NCBI GenBank assembly: GCA_032433765.1
Contig: JAVIAB010000092.1
Span: 62,472,126-62,536,125 of the forward strand
Reading direction: 5' to 3'
Length of the DNA: 64,000 nucleotides
Origin: Megaustenia siamemsis
Taxonomy: Eukaryota; Mollusca; Gastropoda; Stylommatophora; Ariophantidae
Of the stretch, positions 24,036 through 35,389 are shown piece by piece (positions within the stretch are counted from its first letter, which is position 1; each line of letters starts with the position of its first letter). Under the pieces are notes generated by a model that saw only the letters and a list, made by a program, of their open reading frames with translations, made no database searches and had not been told where the DNA came from. Both the position numbers and the translations under genes were made by a program.

Positions 24036-24595
24036 GAATACAATGTGAGCAATTAACAGTTATTATCTATAGTATAGTAATATCATTGACTTACATTGAA
24101 TACAATGTGAGCAATTAACAGTTATTATCTATAGTATAGTAATATCATTGACTTACATTGAATACAATGTGAGCAATTAACAGTTATTATCTATAGTATA
24201 GTAATATCATTGACTTACATTGAATACAATGTGAGCAATTAACAGTTATTATCTATAGTATAGTAATATCATTGACTTACATTGAATACAATGTGAGCAA
24301 TTAACAGTTATATCTATAGTATAGTAATATCATTGACTTATTGAATACAATGTGAGCAATTAACAGTTATTATCTATAGTATAGTAATATAATTGACTTA
24401 CATTGAATACAATGTGAGCAATTAACAGTTATTATCTATAGTATAGTAATATCATTGACTTACATTGAATACAATGTGAGCAATTAACAGTTATTATCTA
24501 TATTATAGTAATATCATTGACTTACATTGAATACAATGTGAGCAATTAACAGTTATTACTATAGTATAGTAATATCATTGACTTACATTGAATTA
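24036..24595. repeat. 62-bp minisatellite, 9 near-identical copies
   Basis: Units start GAATACAATGTGAGCAATTA at 24036, 24098, 24160, 24222 and so on, spacing 62 bp. Differences are limited to a few single-base changes and 1-4 base deletions, so the array is young or actively homogenised. Confidence 0.97.
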
Positions 24596-25267
24596 AAATG
24601 TTATACTACGTTTGTTACGAATTAATTAGCCATTTAAAAACAAAATTAAATTATAATTTAGAGAAAGTTCTAAACTATTTAATTCTGTTGTTTTCAAAGT
24701 TGATCGTAGACCGACTATTTTTCTCTGTTTGAATAAAAAAAAATTCTTTTCCGGTAAAATATTGGAAATTGGTGGCTAATCTGAGTGATAACAGATAATG
24801 AATAACGTAAATATCAGTCATTTTTGTTACTTTACTGTCTTCCCATTTGAATATTTCTCCAGAGTGAAGATAAGGGTTGTTTGAAACTTTCACGAGATGG
24901 ACTCCTTGTAGTACAGTATAAACGGCTGGAAGATAGATCAAAAGACCACTTAAATTAACAGAAACAAGATAGGTAAGCAGAGATAATGATCTAATGGGCA
25001 GATATGAGAATGGGCGGTGGACAGATGCAATAGAATGACGAACACTGATCGAAGGATCAGGCTGACCAGATAAACAGACGGAGCAACGTAGAAGTGGCCA
25101 GGAAAATAAAGAAGATGATTTTTAAAAAAAACCAGGCAGACAAACCGGTGAAACAGGGTGTAAGTGCAAAACTAAAGAAGGCTCAGACAGAGAAATCAGC
25201 ATCTAACGATCATACATATGGATACTCACGTGGAAGTGCGTACGATTAAATACATTGCAGATAGACA
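24596..25267. other. Unique sequence left of the assembly gap
   Basis: No gene recognised. The minus-strand frame at 24675-24941 has no motif. Confidence 0.35.
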
Positions 25268-25367
25268 NNNNNNNNNNNNNNNNNNNNNNNNNNNNNNNNN
25301 NNNNNNNNNNNNNNNNNNNNNNNNNNNNNNNNNNNNNNNNNNNNNNNNNNNNNNNNNNNNNNNNNNN
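25268..25367. other. Assembly gap (100 N)
   Basis: Exactly 100 N, a conventional placeholder for a gap of unknown size, directly abutting the 36-bp array. Confidence 0.99.
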
Positions 25368-26512
25368 CCTCTCCCTCTCTGGGTTTCTGTACCACCACAT
25401 GTCTCTTTCCCTCTCTGGTTTCTGTACCACCACATGTCTCTTTCCCTCTCGGGGTTTCTGTACAACCACATGTTCTCTCCCTCTCTGGGTTTCTGTACCA
25501 CCGCATGTCTCTCTCCCTCTCTGGGTTTCTGTACACCACATGTCTCTCTCCCTCACTGGGTTTCTGTAACACCACATGTCCCTCTCCTCTCTGGGTTCTG
25601 TACCACCACATGTCTCTTTCCCTCTCTGGGTTTCTGTACCACCACATGTTGTCTCCCTCTCTGGGTTTCTGTACCACCACTTGTCTATCTCCCTCTCTGG
25701 TTTCTGTACCACCACTTGTCTATCTCCTCTCTGGTTTCTGTACCACAACTTGTCTATCTCCCTCTCTGGGTTTCTGTACCACCACATGTCTCTCTCCCTC
25801 TCTGGGTTTCTGTACCACCACATGTCTCTCTCCCTCTTTGGGTTTCTGTACCACCACTTGTCTCTCTCCCTCTCTGGGTCTGTGTACCACCACTTGTCTA
25901 TCTCCCTCTCTTGGTTTCTGTACCACCACTTGTCTATCTCTCTCTCTGGGTTTCTGTACCACCACTTGTCTATCTCCCTCTCTGGGTTTCTGTACCACCA
26001 CTTGTATCTCCCTCTCTGGGTTTCTGTACCATCACTTGTCTATCTCCCTCTCTGGGTTCTGTACCACCACTTGTCTATCTCCCTCTCTGGGTTTCTGTAC
26101 CAGCACTTGTCTATCTCCCTCTCTGGGTTTCTGTACCACCACTTGTCTATCTCCCTCTCTGGGTTTCTGTACCACCACTTGTCTATCTCCCTCTCTGGGT
26201 TTCTGTACCACCACTTGTCTATCTCCCTCTCTGGGTTTCTGTACCACCACTTGTCTATCTCCCTCTCTGGGTTTCTGTACCACCACATGTCTATCTCCCT
26301 CTCTGGGTTTCTGTACCACCACTTGTCTATCTGCCTCTCTGGGTTTCTGTACCACCACTTGTCAATCTCCCTCTCTGGGTTTCTGTACCACCACTTGTCT
26401 ATCTCCCTCTCTGGGTTTCTATACCACCACTTGTCAATCTCCCTCTCTGGGTTTCTGTACCACCACTGATCTATCTCCCTCTCTGGGTTTCTGTACCATC
26501 ACAAGCCTCTCT
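25368..26512. repeat. 36-bp minisatellite, about 32 copies, left edge in gap
   Basis: Units contain CTCTCTGGGTTTCTGTACCA and CCACTTGTCTATCTCC; spacing 36 bp at 26111-26147. Because 36 is divisible by three, open frames of 100-434 residues appear on both strands. The left third has many single-base deletions, and the right part is homogeneous. Confidence 0.97.
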
Positions 26513-26639
26513 ACCTTTATGAGATCCATGAGGTATAAGTGAATAAGAAGTGTCTATGCTGCAGACAGATAGAACTAGAATTCTATTTGTGTTGTATAGT
26601 AGCAATAGTTGTTTTCTACTATAGTCGCTACTATAGTAG

Positions 26640-26765
26640 CAACAGCAGTAAAAGTAGTAGTAGTAGTAGTTGTTGTTGTTGTTGCAGCAACAGCAGCAGC
26701 AGTGGTGGTAGTAGTAGTATTTGTTGGTGTTGTAATAGTAGTAGTAGTAGTAGTAACAGCAGGAG
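26640..26765. repeat. (AGT/TGT/AGC)n trinucleotide tract
   Basis: Impure GTA, GTT and CAG trinucleotides over about 125 bp. Confidence 0.9.
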
Positions 26766-26807
26766 AAAAAGAATTGTCATTGAGAAGCATGGTTTTGTCC
26801 CTATAAT

Positions 26808-26866
26808 TTCATCCATCCATCCATCCATCCATCCATCCATCCATCCATCCCCATCCATCCATCCTT
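26808..26866. repeat. (CATC)n microsatellite
   Basis: About 14 CATC units with one interruption. Confidence 0.95.
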
Positions 26867-26879
26867 TCGAGACGAAAAC

Positions 26880-27858
26880 GGCACATAGGACAGAAATTCT
26901 AGACTCTTATGTATGACAATCTTTCAACTGTCACTCCTTGCACAGGACCTGCATTTGTCTCGCCACAGTGCTCTCTTCTGGGCGAGTTGTTCAATCTCGG
27001 CCATGGAGCTGATGCATGCTGTTATTGCCTCTCTTTTTAATATTATTATTAGTATTTCTCTGGGTCGTCCTCTTTTCTTTTACCCTCTGGTTCGCATTTA
27101 AGCTAACTTTGAGACTCTTTTGTTGTCTTTTCTCATCGCATTGCTAGCATGTGACCACCTTCTTCTCTTGTTTATAGTTGATATTTTTGGATACTTTGTC
27201 ATATTTGAACTCATTCCATGGTATTCTATGTATTTTCCTGAGGCATTTGTTTTCAAATGCATCCAGTTTATTTCCTATTTCTTTAGTTCCCAGCTGTCAC
27301 ATGCAAAAGTAAGGGTGTGGATAAAACATTTGATTTGAAAACCATGAGCTCTGTTTTGTGCTTAGATTTCGTGCTGTTTTTGATTTTTATTTCCATATTT
27401 TATCAAGGTTTCAGAAAGTCATTCCCGCCTTCGCTATTCTTATTCTAATCTCTTTCTTTGTGACTCCTTCTTGATTTATGTATTTTCCAAGATGTACAAA
27501 GTAATCTACTTTCACCACTTTTTCTTCAAGGTATATCTTTTTTTCTGGATGAATTTGATTTTTCATTACTTCTGGGCTTTCTTGGTTGATCTCAAGTCTA
27601 ATTTTCCTAGCCATTGATGGCATGGCATTTGTTTTTTCTTGTATCATGTTCACACTGCTATTGATAAGGACTATGTCGTCTGAAAAATCAAAGTCCTCCA
27701 AATTCAATGCCTTTGTCACATGTACAGGAGTTCTGCGTAATAAAGTCGATAGCAATTCCAAATAACAAGGGAGATAAAATACATTCTTGTTTCACTCTAG
27801 TGTCAATCTGGAACCATCCACTCAGTCCTGACCCTGTGCGAACTGCACATGAGAAGCC
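26880..27858 (-). mobile_element. LINE (family C), downstream RT and C-terminal part
   Basis: Minus-strand frames read VRTGSGLSGWFQIDTRVKQE, CILSP, then NLEDFDFSDDIVLINSSVNM (FSDD replaces the usual FADD catalytic motif) and a thumb region. The tail reads KLDAFENKCLRKIHRIPWNE and ends ALWRDKCRSCARSDS. It continues the element at 29.69-30.44 kb once the intervening insertion is removed. Confidence 0.85.
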
Positions 27859-27899
27859 GTCGTATATTCTTTGATGATAATAATTGGTGGTGGTATTCT

Positions 27900-28315
27900 A
27901 TATGTTTGAGTTATGGTTATGGAAGGCCCTGGTATCACTGCAAACGAATTAAAATACAGAATTGCTCAACCGTCCGTGCCAGTGGAATCATCCGAATTAC
28001 TAACTCATCTCCCGAACAAAGAAAGGTAGCTTAGTCCCCATCATAGCAGTCTCAGCACAAGCCAAAAGACATAAGGCGAAACTGCACAGAAGTGAACACA
28101 GCCAACTGTTCCTTGTCATACGATATCATCATTCATCGTAAACAATTAGAATATCGAAACACGATCGGAATGGATGAAACACACAGCTCACGGAGTGCAC
28201 AGAGGACTTAACTCAGTAGCTCATGCACAAGCGGACTTGAAATATAAGGGAACTGCAACAAGGACACTTTCCATACTAGCCTTCTATGGTTCTTTTCGCC
28301 TATCCGCCATTGATC
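27900..28315. repeat. Dispersed repeat R1, copy 1
   Basis: Contains GGTATCACTGCAAACGAATT, CAAAAGACATAAGGCGAAAC and GATATCATCATTCATCGTAA, all found again at 34.8-35.15 kb. Class unknown. Confidence 0.85.
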
Positions 28316-28592
28316 AGCATAGTAGTCTCAGCACACGCCAAAAGACATAAGGCGAAACTGCACAGAAAGTGAACACAGCCAACTGTTCCTTGTCATACGA
28401 TATCATCATTTATCGTAAACAATTAGAATATCGAAACACGATCGGACGGATGAAACACACAGCTCACGGAGTGCACAGAGGACTTAACTCAGTAGCTATG
28501 CAACAAGCCGGATTTGAAATATAAGGGAACTGCAACAAGGAACACTTTTCATACATAGCCTTCTATGGTTCTTTCCGCCTATCCACCATATT
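28316..28592. repeat. Dispersed repeat R1, tandem partial copy 2
   Basis: Repeats the last about 275 bp of copy 1 in direct orientation, with small indels (for example GCTCATGCACAAG against GCTATGCAACAAG). Confidence 0.9.
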
Positions 28593-28821
28593 GACCGGAA
28601 GTTCACGTCCTCATGAAAATGATGATTGTCATATATTTTAAAAATGTGTAGCGCTTGATGATGTTAGGACATAGTATTTTACTCCAATTCTGAACATATA
28701 AAACACAGTTAGTCGTCGGATTATCCAGTCGCATCTCAAAAACACAACTGTAAGATCTTCCCGTAATGTGAATTTGTGAAATTATAAGCCACATATTGAA
28801 ATTATAAAATAACAAGTCTAC

Positions 28822-29130
28822 CCGGAGGCGAGGCGCACCACACAGCATCGGAGCTGAATGTTGTCAGCGACCAGACCCTGCTCCACTTCTCCGTGGTGCC
28901 TCTATTAACCGACTAACCTGTCTAGTCTGGCCAAGCGAGAGGGATCGAAGAGGGAAGACAACCTGGTTCTCAAAAATGTCTCGCCGAAGTCGCATGTTTT
29001 GGACGTAAAGGTGCAAATATCACAATGATACTGAAAGCCACAACACAACGCATACACGCACACCTAACGTCATTTCAAGGGCGGATGATGAAGAGGCGTG
29101 CTCCTTTGGTCATCAGGCGAACAGCAAGCA
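28822..29130. repeat. Dispersed repeat R2, copy 1
   Basis: Shares CTAACCTGTCTAGTCTGGCC, GGGATCGAAGAGGGAAGACA and GGGCGGATGA with 32.0-32.39 and 55.4-55.7 kb. Ends in (CAAG)n. Confidence 0.88.
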
Positions 29131-29689
29131 AGCAAGCATGTCTACCCTCGATCTCACAGTAGCCCTCTTGAATTTAGACAACATCCTTCCTGACTAACAT
29201 GAAACTCCTAGAGTCACCCAGGTGCTGGAAAGTCATGAATAAAGATCCGTCATTTCGCCTTTCAACATTAGCGTATGGCCGGTCTAGGGATATACGATGA
29301 GCCATTATGATAACGTAGCACACACAACAATGGCTGCGCCCATAGATTCCTGATTACTCTATTGAATGCAGCCTACAACGAACGAAACACTGTGCAAATT
29401 CCCTAGAGTGAAAACTTCGGTCGACTTGACGAAGAAGTCCACATTAATATGTTGTAACATGTAAATAACTTGCGTCGATCAATTCCAACGACGGCCATTG
29501 AAAAGCACTCAATGTGTTCACGTAAACCGCAGATCAATTCTAGACAGTGGAAGGTCGCATTCACAACACTTGACTTGCCAAAAAGGGATATTGCCGTGTG
29601 TACGACTCCGCTTCATCGGCACAGTTTTGTTAAGTAGAACATTATTTTGACTTTAACGCAGAAAATTGCAATGGAGAGCCGAAATTAAT

Positions 29690-30445
29690 CAGTCCCCAAA
29701 TGCAATTTCTGCAGCGATCGCGAGAACATGAACTGGGTTCCACCATCTTGGAAATGGAAGTCTGAGTATGTTCCACAATGAGTCTCCTCTATGAGTGCTG
29801 TTGAAAGCCTTTTTGACATCAATGACATTTGAAAGTGGTTTTTGTTTTTCTATATGTTCATCTTGTATAATTCTTAGGGTAAACATATGATCAAGGCAGC
29901 TTCTATCTTTTCTAAATCCTGCTTGTTCTTCAAGCATAACAGTCAGTACCCAAGGCATCTTTGATTATGTTCATGATGGTATTTCAGAATACTTTAGAGG
30001 TAACCGATAAAAGATTCATGCCTATCCACGTGCTGCAGTCCTTGAGATTGCCTTTTTTTGAAAATTTTGACAACTATACCTCTTTTCCACTGTGCAAGGT
30101 ACCTTTTCTTCTTGACATATAGAGTTCGACATTTTCTGTAGGTGTTTTAAGTTATCCGTTGCTTTGAACATCCCAAATGTTATATCATCTTCAACTGCAG
30201 CCTCGTTGTTAGCCATGAGCCTTACATCCATCTCTACTTCATTCAATGTGACGTCACCTAAATGTATATCTAACTGTGATGTTGGTGTGTTGGTTGTCAA
30301 ATCCATTAAATGTTTTGGTATTGGACGATTACGGATTTCCTTAAAGTGTTCAGCCCATCGTGGCTTTATTTCTTCACTTGATGTTTATATGGCTCCATAT
30401 TTGTTCGTAACAGGTGCCCCGCCAGGTGTAAAAGTGTTCGTTAGC
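29690..30445 (-). mobile_element. LINE (family C), upstream RT part
   Basis: Minus-strand frames contain the EN-RT linker (LNTLRKS...NRPIPKHL-like), LMANNEAAVEDDITFGMFKA and the RT fingers EEQAGFRKDRSCLDHMFTLR then VIDVKKAFNSTHRGDSLWNI, whose D is the motif A aspartate. Frameshifted. The coding part resumes at 27858 after the insertion. Confidence 0.85.
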
Positions 30446-30476
30446 ATCTATCAACATTAGTTCAAAAATAAAGTTT

Positions 30477-30509
30477 GACACACACAAACACACACACACA
30501 TACACACAA

Positions 30510-30540
<31 letters not shown>

Positions 30541-30554
30541 AACACACACACACA
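30477..30554. repeat. (CA)n microsatellite, impure
   Basis: CA repeats interrupted by AAA triplets. Confidence 0.95.
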
Positions 30555-32007
30555 TCATTTCATTATTTTAACAATTTTTCTCATTTAGGATTCCTACAAG
30601 TCTAGACGCCTTTCATGCTTTCGTAATTGTGTGTTTTTGAACCATTTGTTAAGCAGAAAACAAAAGTGTAATCATCAGTTTGCATAAATACACACACTGA
30701 CAATTACCTACATTTTCCTCTGCTCTATTTTACGCGTGCTCTTTGCAATATACGAATCGCTTACCAAACAAGTGTACAGCCAGACAACACACAATTAAGC
30801 AAACATCCCTTTCTATTGATATCGTTTTAGTTACCTTCCAGCTTTTAATACTTTTAACATTGTGGAAAAATAGCTCGACTCCGGGTCGATCAGCTTTCCT
30901 TATATTTTGAATCTCAACGAAGCGTAAATATTTATTTGTTGATGTTTTCTAAAAATATCTTTCATTATCAATGTTGCCTATTTTCAGTATTACGACATGT
31001 ATGTAAATGGCTATATGCGGTTCGGACGAAAAAAAAAAAAACATGAGATATCGAAAAAGCCGAAGACAAGATTATATTTTCGTATCGACATACATTTTTT
31101 TTTTCATTTTATTTTTGGTATGTCCTCGCATGTATTTCCCATTTTGTGTGAGAAAGGGCATCAAAGATGTTTACATTTCAATCACATACTCTAGGGATTA
31201 GTTCCTAACACGCACGTGCTTCACCTGTCGCGTCTCATTCCAACACACGCTACTTGACAGGGATACGGTTATCACTCACATTAGCGCACCCCTCGAGAGA
31301 AGTTCGAGAGCGGAGGAGCTCTCGTTGACGACCGTTTCGTCCGGCCCCCCTGAAGCATCCAATATGGAAAGGGGATTTCTCGGGACACGGTTTATCTTCA
31401 CGGCCAACAACTTCCCGCAGTGAGCCCTAGTAATGAACTCTCCAGATGAAATTTTTCGTAAAAGTCTGTGAAATTGTGTATGGCAGTTATGTTGTAGACA
31501 CACAGCTTCGTGGCGTTAACAACGTGTTGAAAGCTAACACATACGTGTGATTAGCGCTATAAATACCAGGGCTCTAGTGTTTAACATTTATTAGCCAATC
31601 AATAAACTTGTACGGGAATTTGTTAACGCTTCATTGGTTTTTAATGAATCCATACCGGTTTGGCGATGTCTCTTTTGGTAAAGTTGAGGCACTATTGATT
31701 AGCAGTAATCCAGGCTTTCGATAAATGTCATGTGGGTATGAAGATTGACTAGATATAGGGGAAGAGAGAGAAAGCTGGACAATTAGAAAGAGTAATAGCG
31801 AGATATAGAGAAATGTAAAGATAAAATGCTGAGTGAGAAGAAGGGGTGATTAGAAGTGGTGCGAGAAAGAGGGAAATACAATAAGAAAATAACAGAAAGT
31901 GACAAAAAGAGAGGAAGAATAGACAGAGAAAGATGGAAGGGTTTCCAAATACTGTAATTTGCATAAGTAAATTATTTTTCCATTTCCATTATTCTCAACC
32001 TTAATTC
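30555..32007. other. Unique sequence, including a higher-G+C island
   Basis: No gene recognised. The stretch 31200-31520 is notably richer in G+C and CpG than its surroundings, with an open minus-strand frame of 75 codons at 31276-31503 lacking any known motif. Confidence 0.35.
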
Positions 32008-32386
32008 CTCCAAGGCGCGCCTCACAGCACCAGAGCTGGAAGTTGTCAGCGAACCACAGCTGAAGGCTTGCGCCAGGATCGGTGAACCAGAACCATCCAG
32101 ACCCTGCTCCACCTCTCCGTGGTGCTTCTAATAACAGACTAACCTGTCTAGTCTGGCCAATCGAATAGGGATCGAAGAGGGAAGACAATCCGGTACTCAA
32201 AAATGTCGTGCTGAATTCGGATGTGTTGGGCCGAAAGGCGCAAATATCACAGTTATACTGCGAACCACAACACAACGCAGACACACCCACTTAACGTCCT
32301 TTTAAGGGCGGATGACGAAGAGGAATTCTATAGTCTACGGATACTCTAGAATACTTTAGTCATCGGGCGAACGCAAGCAAGAAACC
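32008..32386. repeat. Dispersed repeat R2, longest copy
   Basis: It extends the shared core at its left with CGCGCCTCACAGCACCAGAG and CACAGCTGAAGGCTTGCGCC. The right end is GGCGAACGCAAGCAAG. The minus strand is open for over 100 codons across it, which may be chance. Confidence 0.88.
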
Positions 32387-32399
32387 ATTAATTCCAACT

Positions 32400-32884
32400 C
32401 TCTTCTTGTCTTTCAGCTCTCTGTGGAGCATATAGACCTTTAAAAAACACTTTCCAAGCCGTTCTGTTGTTTGCAATTCTTTTAAGATCATTCCTTGTCT
32501 CCCTCATCATATTAATCTCTGCTTCCATCTGTCTTCTTCAAGAATGTTTTGGTCTTCCTCTTTGTCTTTATCCTTGGGGATTTCAAAAAGGCCTATTGTG
32601 TAAAATCTCAGTCGGCTTCCGCAGTGTGTGCCCTATCCAGCACCATCTCTTAGCTATAGCTCTATATCCACTGGTATTTGACTGGTACATTTCCATAATT
32701 CTATGTTAGTGATTTTGGCCTGCCATTTCCATCCGTTTATTTTGCGTAAACATCCATTAGTAAAGGTTGGTTTCTTCATGATTGTCATTTTGTTTTTCTC
32801 CATGTTTCACAGCCATATAATAAGACTGACATAACTTTGGAGTTGGACATTTTTTTTTTTTTTTTTGGTATTTGTATTTTTTCA
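32400..32884 (-). mobile_element. LINE (family D), RT thumb and C-terminus
   Basis: Minus-strand frames read NSKVMSVLLYGCETWRKTKM, then TFTNGCLRKINGWKWQAKIT and a tail with TERLGKCFLKVYMLHREL. The LLYGCETW and CLRKI motifs are standard for RTE/SR2-like LINEs. It differs from the adjacent element at 32.9 kb. Confidence 0.8.
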
Positions 32885-32885
32885 A

Positions 32886-33275
32886 ATATCATCATTGAGT
32901 GCCTTCTCCGCAACGAAGGTTGGCTACCATGGATCGCCATTCTACTCTGTTTCTTGCTTTGATGGTGCAGGCTGTCATAGATTGACTTGTCCATCTTTTG
33001 ATGTTACTCGTCCATGTTAGTATTGGTCTGCCTCTGCCTCTTTTACCTTGTATTTTCCCTTCCAATATTACTTTTAGTAGGCTGTTGTGTCTTTTAACAT
33101 GCCCCAAAAATGTCATTTGTCTAGTCTTAATTGTATTTAGTAGTTCTCTTTTTATTTTCAGTTGTTTTAAAACTTCATCGTTTGTTCTCTTTTCCTTCAA
33201 TCCAGGTGTACCTATTCTTCTATAAATCCACATTTCAAAGGCTTCAATTTTCTGTTCATGTTTTTCAAATAGGAA
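32886..33275 (-). mobile_element. RTE-type LINE, C-terminal fragment
   Basis: Minus strand: HEQKIEAFEMWIYRRIGTPG, FLGHVKRHNSLLKVILEGKI, MTACTIKARNRVEWRSMVAN. Very similar to the copies at 20.0 and 40.5 kb. The 3' end abuts an ATCATC tract at 32885. Confidence 0.88.
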
Positions 33276-33720
33276 TTTAGAAATTAGGTTAAATAAAAAA
33301 AATAAATAAATATACACAAAACAATATTAATTCCTACTGCTCATGTTAATATAAACGGTTTCATTAATTGTGTGCACTCTGATGAAATCATCATTCCTTC
33401 TCTCGCTATTTGGTGGTGGTGTTTTCTACACTTATCTCCAGTGCCGAGGTAGCCTGAGGATTCTAACTCTGGCCTATCTTCTGTCTTCTTGGCTTGGATA
33501 ACTAGCTCGTGTTGTTGCAAAGTATCTTTAATATGAACCCGTCATAGTTGTCTTGGTCTTTATCGTGGTCTATATCCATTTATTAACTTGCTCTATACTC
33601 TGAAAGGTGAAGGATTCGTTTGTGATTGAATCAAATATTCATTAATAAAATGATACGTTACATTAAACAGTATCGTTGCTGTTTTCACTGAGTATTTTAA
33701 GAGCAATAATCGTATAAGTA
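33276..33720. other. Unique sequence, possibly degraded LINE
   Basis: Short AAATA-rich stretch at 33285-33315. No clear motif in the rest. Confidence 0.3.
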
Positions 33721-33721
33721 G

Positions 33722-33934
33722 GAAGAGCGGGTGGCCGAATTGACAACTTGTTGTGCTCCAAACCAGGAGACCGTGGGTTCGAATCCAATTACGTTTTTTC
33801 TTCTATCGGGGATAAAAAAAATTAAAACTCAGACCCGAACACCACGTGGCGACTGCTCTATACAAGCGGCCTTTATTCACTGGTCATATAAGCCCCACCT
33901 CTGGCAGACCCCAGAAATGAGAAAATGTCGTTGA
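33722..33934 (+). mobile_element. SINE-C copy (tRNA-derived)
   Basis: The head GGGTGGCCGAATTGACAA and B box GGGTTCGAATCC resemble a Leu/Ser-type tRNA. The body AGACCCGAACACCACGTGGC recurs at 49.93 kb. Confidence 0.8.
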
Positions 33935-34435
33935 GATATATATATATTTATTGTCAAAGTTTGTAAGGCACACAACCCAAATTCATGTTGGTCACATTTA
34001 ATTAACAGTTTTGATGGCATCTCAAGTGACTGTGCCACAGAATGTGTCCACTATAATTCTTCATTCAAAGTAGTGTCAAACATGAGGAGTGTCATCGTGG
34101 CATCTACTAGATGAAGAGAAAAAATATCAGCGACACCTTTTTTTGTTTGGAAGAATAATAAACACGCCGAGTGTTGAGACACGGCAAGCCAGACGCAACA
34201 TCAACACAAATAAACGAACAACTCTGCAGTTGCAGATAAGAGGGTATTAATTCAACGTGGTAATAAGAAATGTTTGCTATTTATTTTGTTACAGTACCTT
34301 TTAGATGGCGCAGTGATGAAAGGAACCGATACATCTGTCCCAAGAAGGAGTATTATGATTCCATTCCTCTTCTTTTTCTTCTTCTACTTCGATCATGTCT
34401 CATTCAGACACTTTACCTTTACCTTTACTTCAGAC
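33935..34435. other. Unique AT-rich sequence
   Basis: Nothing recognised except a short (CTTTAC)n at about 34407-34425. Confidence 0.35.
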
Positions 34436-34437
34436 TA

Positions 34438-34735
34438 GGACTCCAGACTCTCTTATGAAGGCAGTTGTCTGTTTAAGTGATTCTGTTGCCCCGTATAGGT
34501 TATCTTCCAGCGAGGTGGGTGTGCCTACATTGTCCTTCTCAGGTCTGTGTACTGGAGGCAATCCTGTAGATTGTGTTTAGTTGTCATGTTATCCAGGGTA
34601 CAGTGGCACTGGCTGGTAGTTCTATTTTGAGTTTGATGAGCATGTGATTTTTCATTCTGTTGTAGCCAGTGAGTAGGCGAACTATGATGACTTGATCCCT
34701 TCTTGATAATTGGAGGTATCAGTCCCTCTCGTTAA
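34438..34735 (-). mobile_element. I/jockey-like LINE, C-terminal fragment
   Basis: On the minus strand frames read LLTGYNRMKNHMLIKLKIEL and NLQDCLQYTDLRRTM, matching the terminal knuckle region of RNase H-type LINEs. Several indels. Confidence 0.65.
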
Positions 34736-34799
34736 ACTGTGGGTGTTCTTGTTTCCATTTTTCATGGTAGGATTCCATTCAAAGGACATTTATTGTATG

Positions 34800-35150
34800 G
34801 AACGTCGTTTCGTTGGTTATGGTGATGGAAGGCTCCGGTATCACTGCAAACGAATTAAAATCCTAATTATTCAACCGCCCGTGCCAGCGGAATCATCCGA
34901 ATTACTATCTCATCTCCCAAACAAAGAAAGGTAACTGTAATCCCCATCGTAGCAGTCTCAGCACACGCCAAAAGACATAAGGCGAAACCGCACAGAAAGT
35001 GAGCACAGCCAACTGTTCCCTGTCATATGATATCATCATTCATCGTAAACAAGAGGAATATAGAAACACGATCAAAACGGATGAGACACACAGCTCACGG
35101 TGTGCACAGAGCACTTAACTCAGTAGATCCTGCGACAAGCCAATAAACGG
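34800..35150. repeat. Dispersed repeat R1, copy 3
   Basis: Same order of blocks as 27.9-28.3 kb: GGTATCACTGCAAACGAATT, CATAAGGCGAAACCGCACAG, ACACACAGCTCACGG. Directly follows a LINE C-terminal fragment. Confidence 0.88.
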
Positions 35151-35389
35151 AACGCCGTTTATTGTGTGGAACTCTCAGTTCATTCTTGGAAAGTTCCCCA
35201 ACGGGAGACTCTAAAGAGTTGTTAGAACATTTAGAGATTTCAGACTGTTTCTGTTGGCCTGTATCTACGTTATATGTGACATAAGAAATTGTTGCCTGAA
35301 GGCGCCGGGAACATAAAAAAATCACAAGATCCACATAATGAAGTTAGTGACCGTTCTGTAAGATGACACACGACGAATGATGAGGGAAC

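Larger units (their letters stand above)
27859..29694. mobile_element. Composite insertion of about 1.84 kb splitting a LINE RT domain
   Basis: The LINE frame reads HVLAIAAEIA at the right junction and resumes VRTGSGLSGW at the left junction with no missing codons. The two ends share TGCA. The inserted DNA contains two tandem copies of repeat R1, one of repeat R2 and about 560 bp of unplaced sequence. No transposase or terminal inverted repeat was recognised. Confidence 0.7.

Noticed and set aside
25368..26542. Open frames of up to 434 residues through the 36-bp array
   Set aside because: Period divisible by three keeps all frames open; one frame runs through the N gap, and single-base deletions scramble the left part.
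28603..28848. 81-codon minus-strand frame next to R2 as a further COE exon
   Set aside because: No COE motif; part of the frame overlaps the R2 repeat core.
31276..31503. Minus-strand 75-codon frame in a G+C-richer island as an exon
   Set aside because: No family motif and no clear splice sites; retained only as an unexplained stretch.
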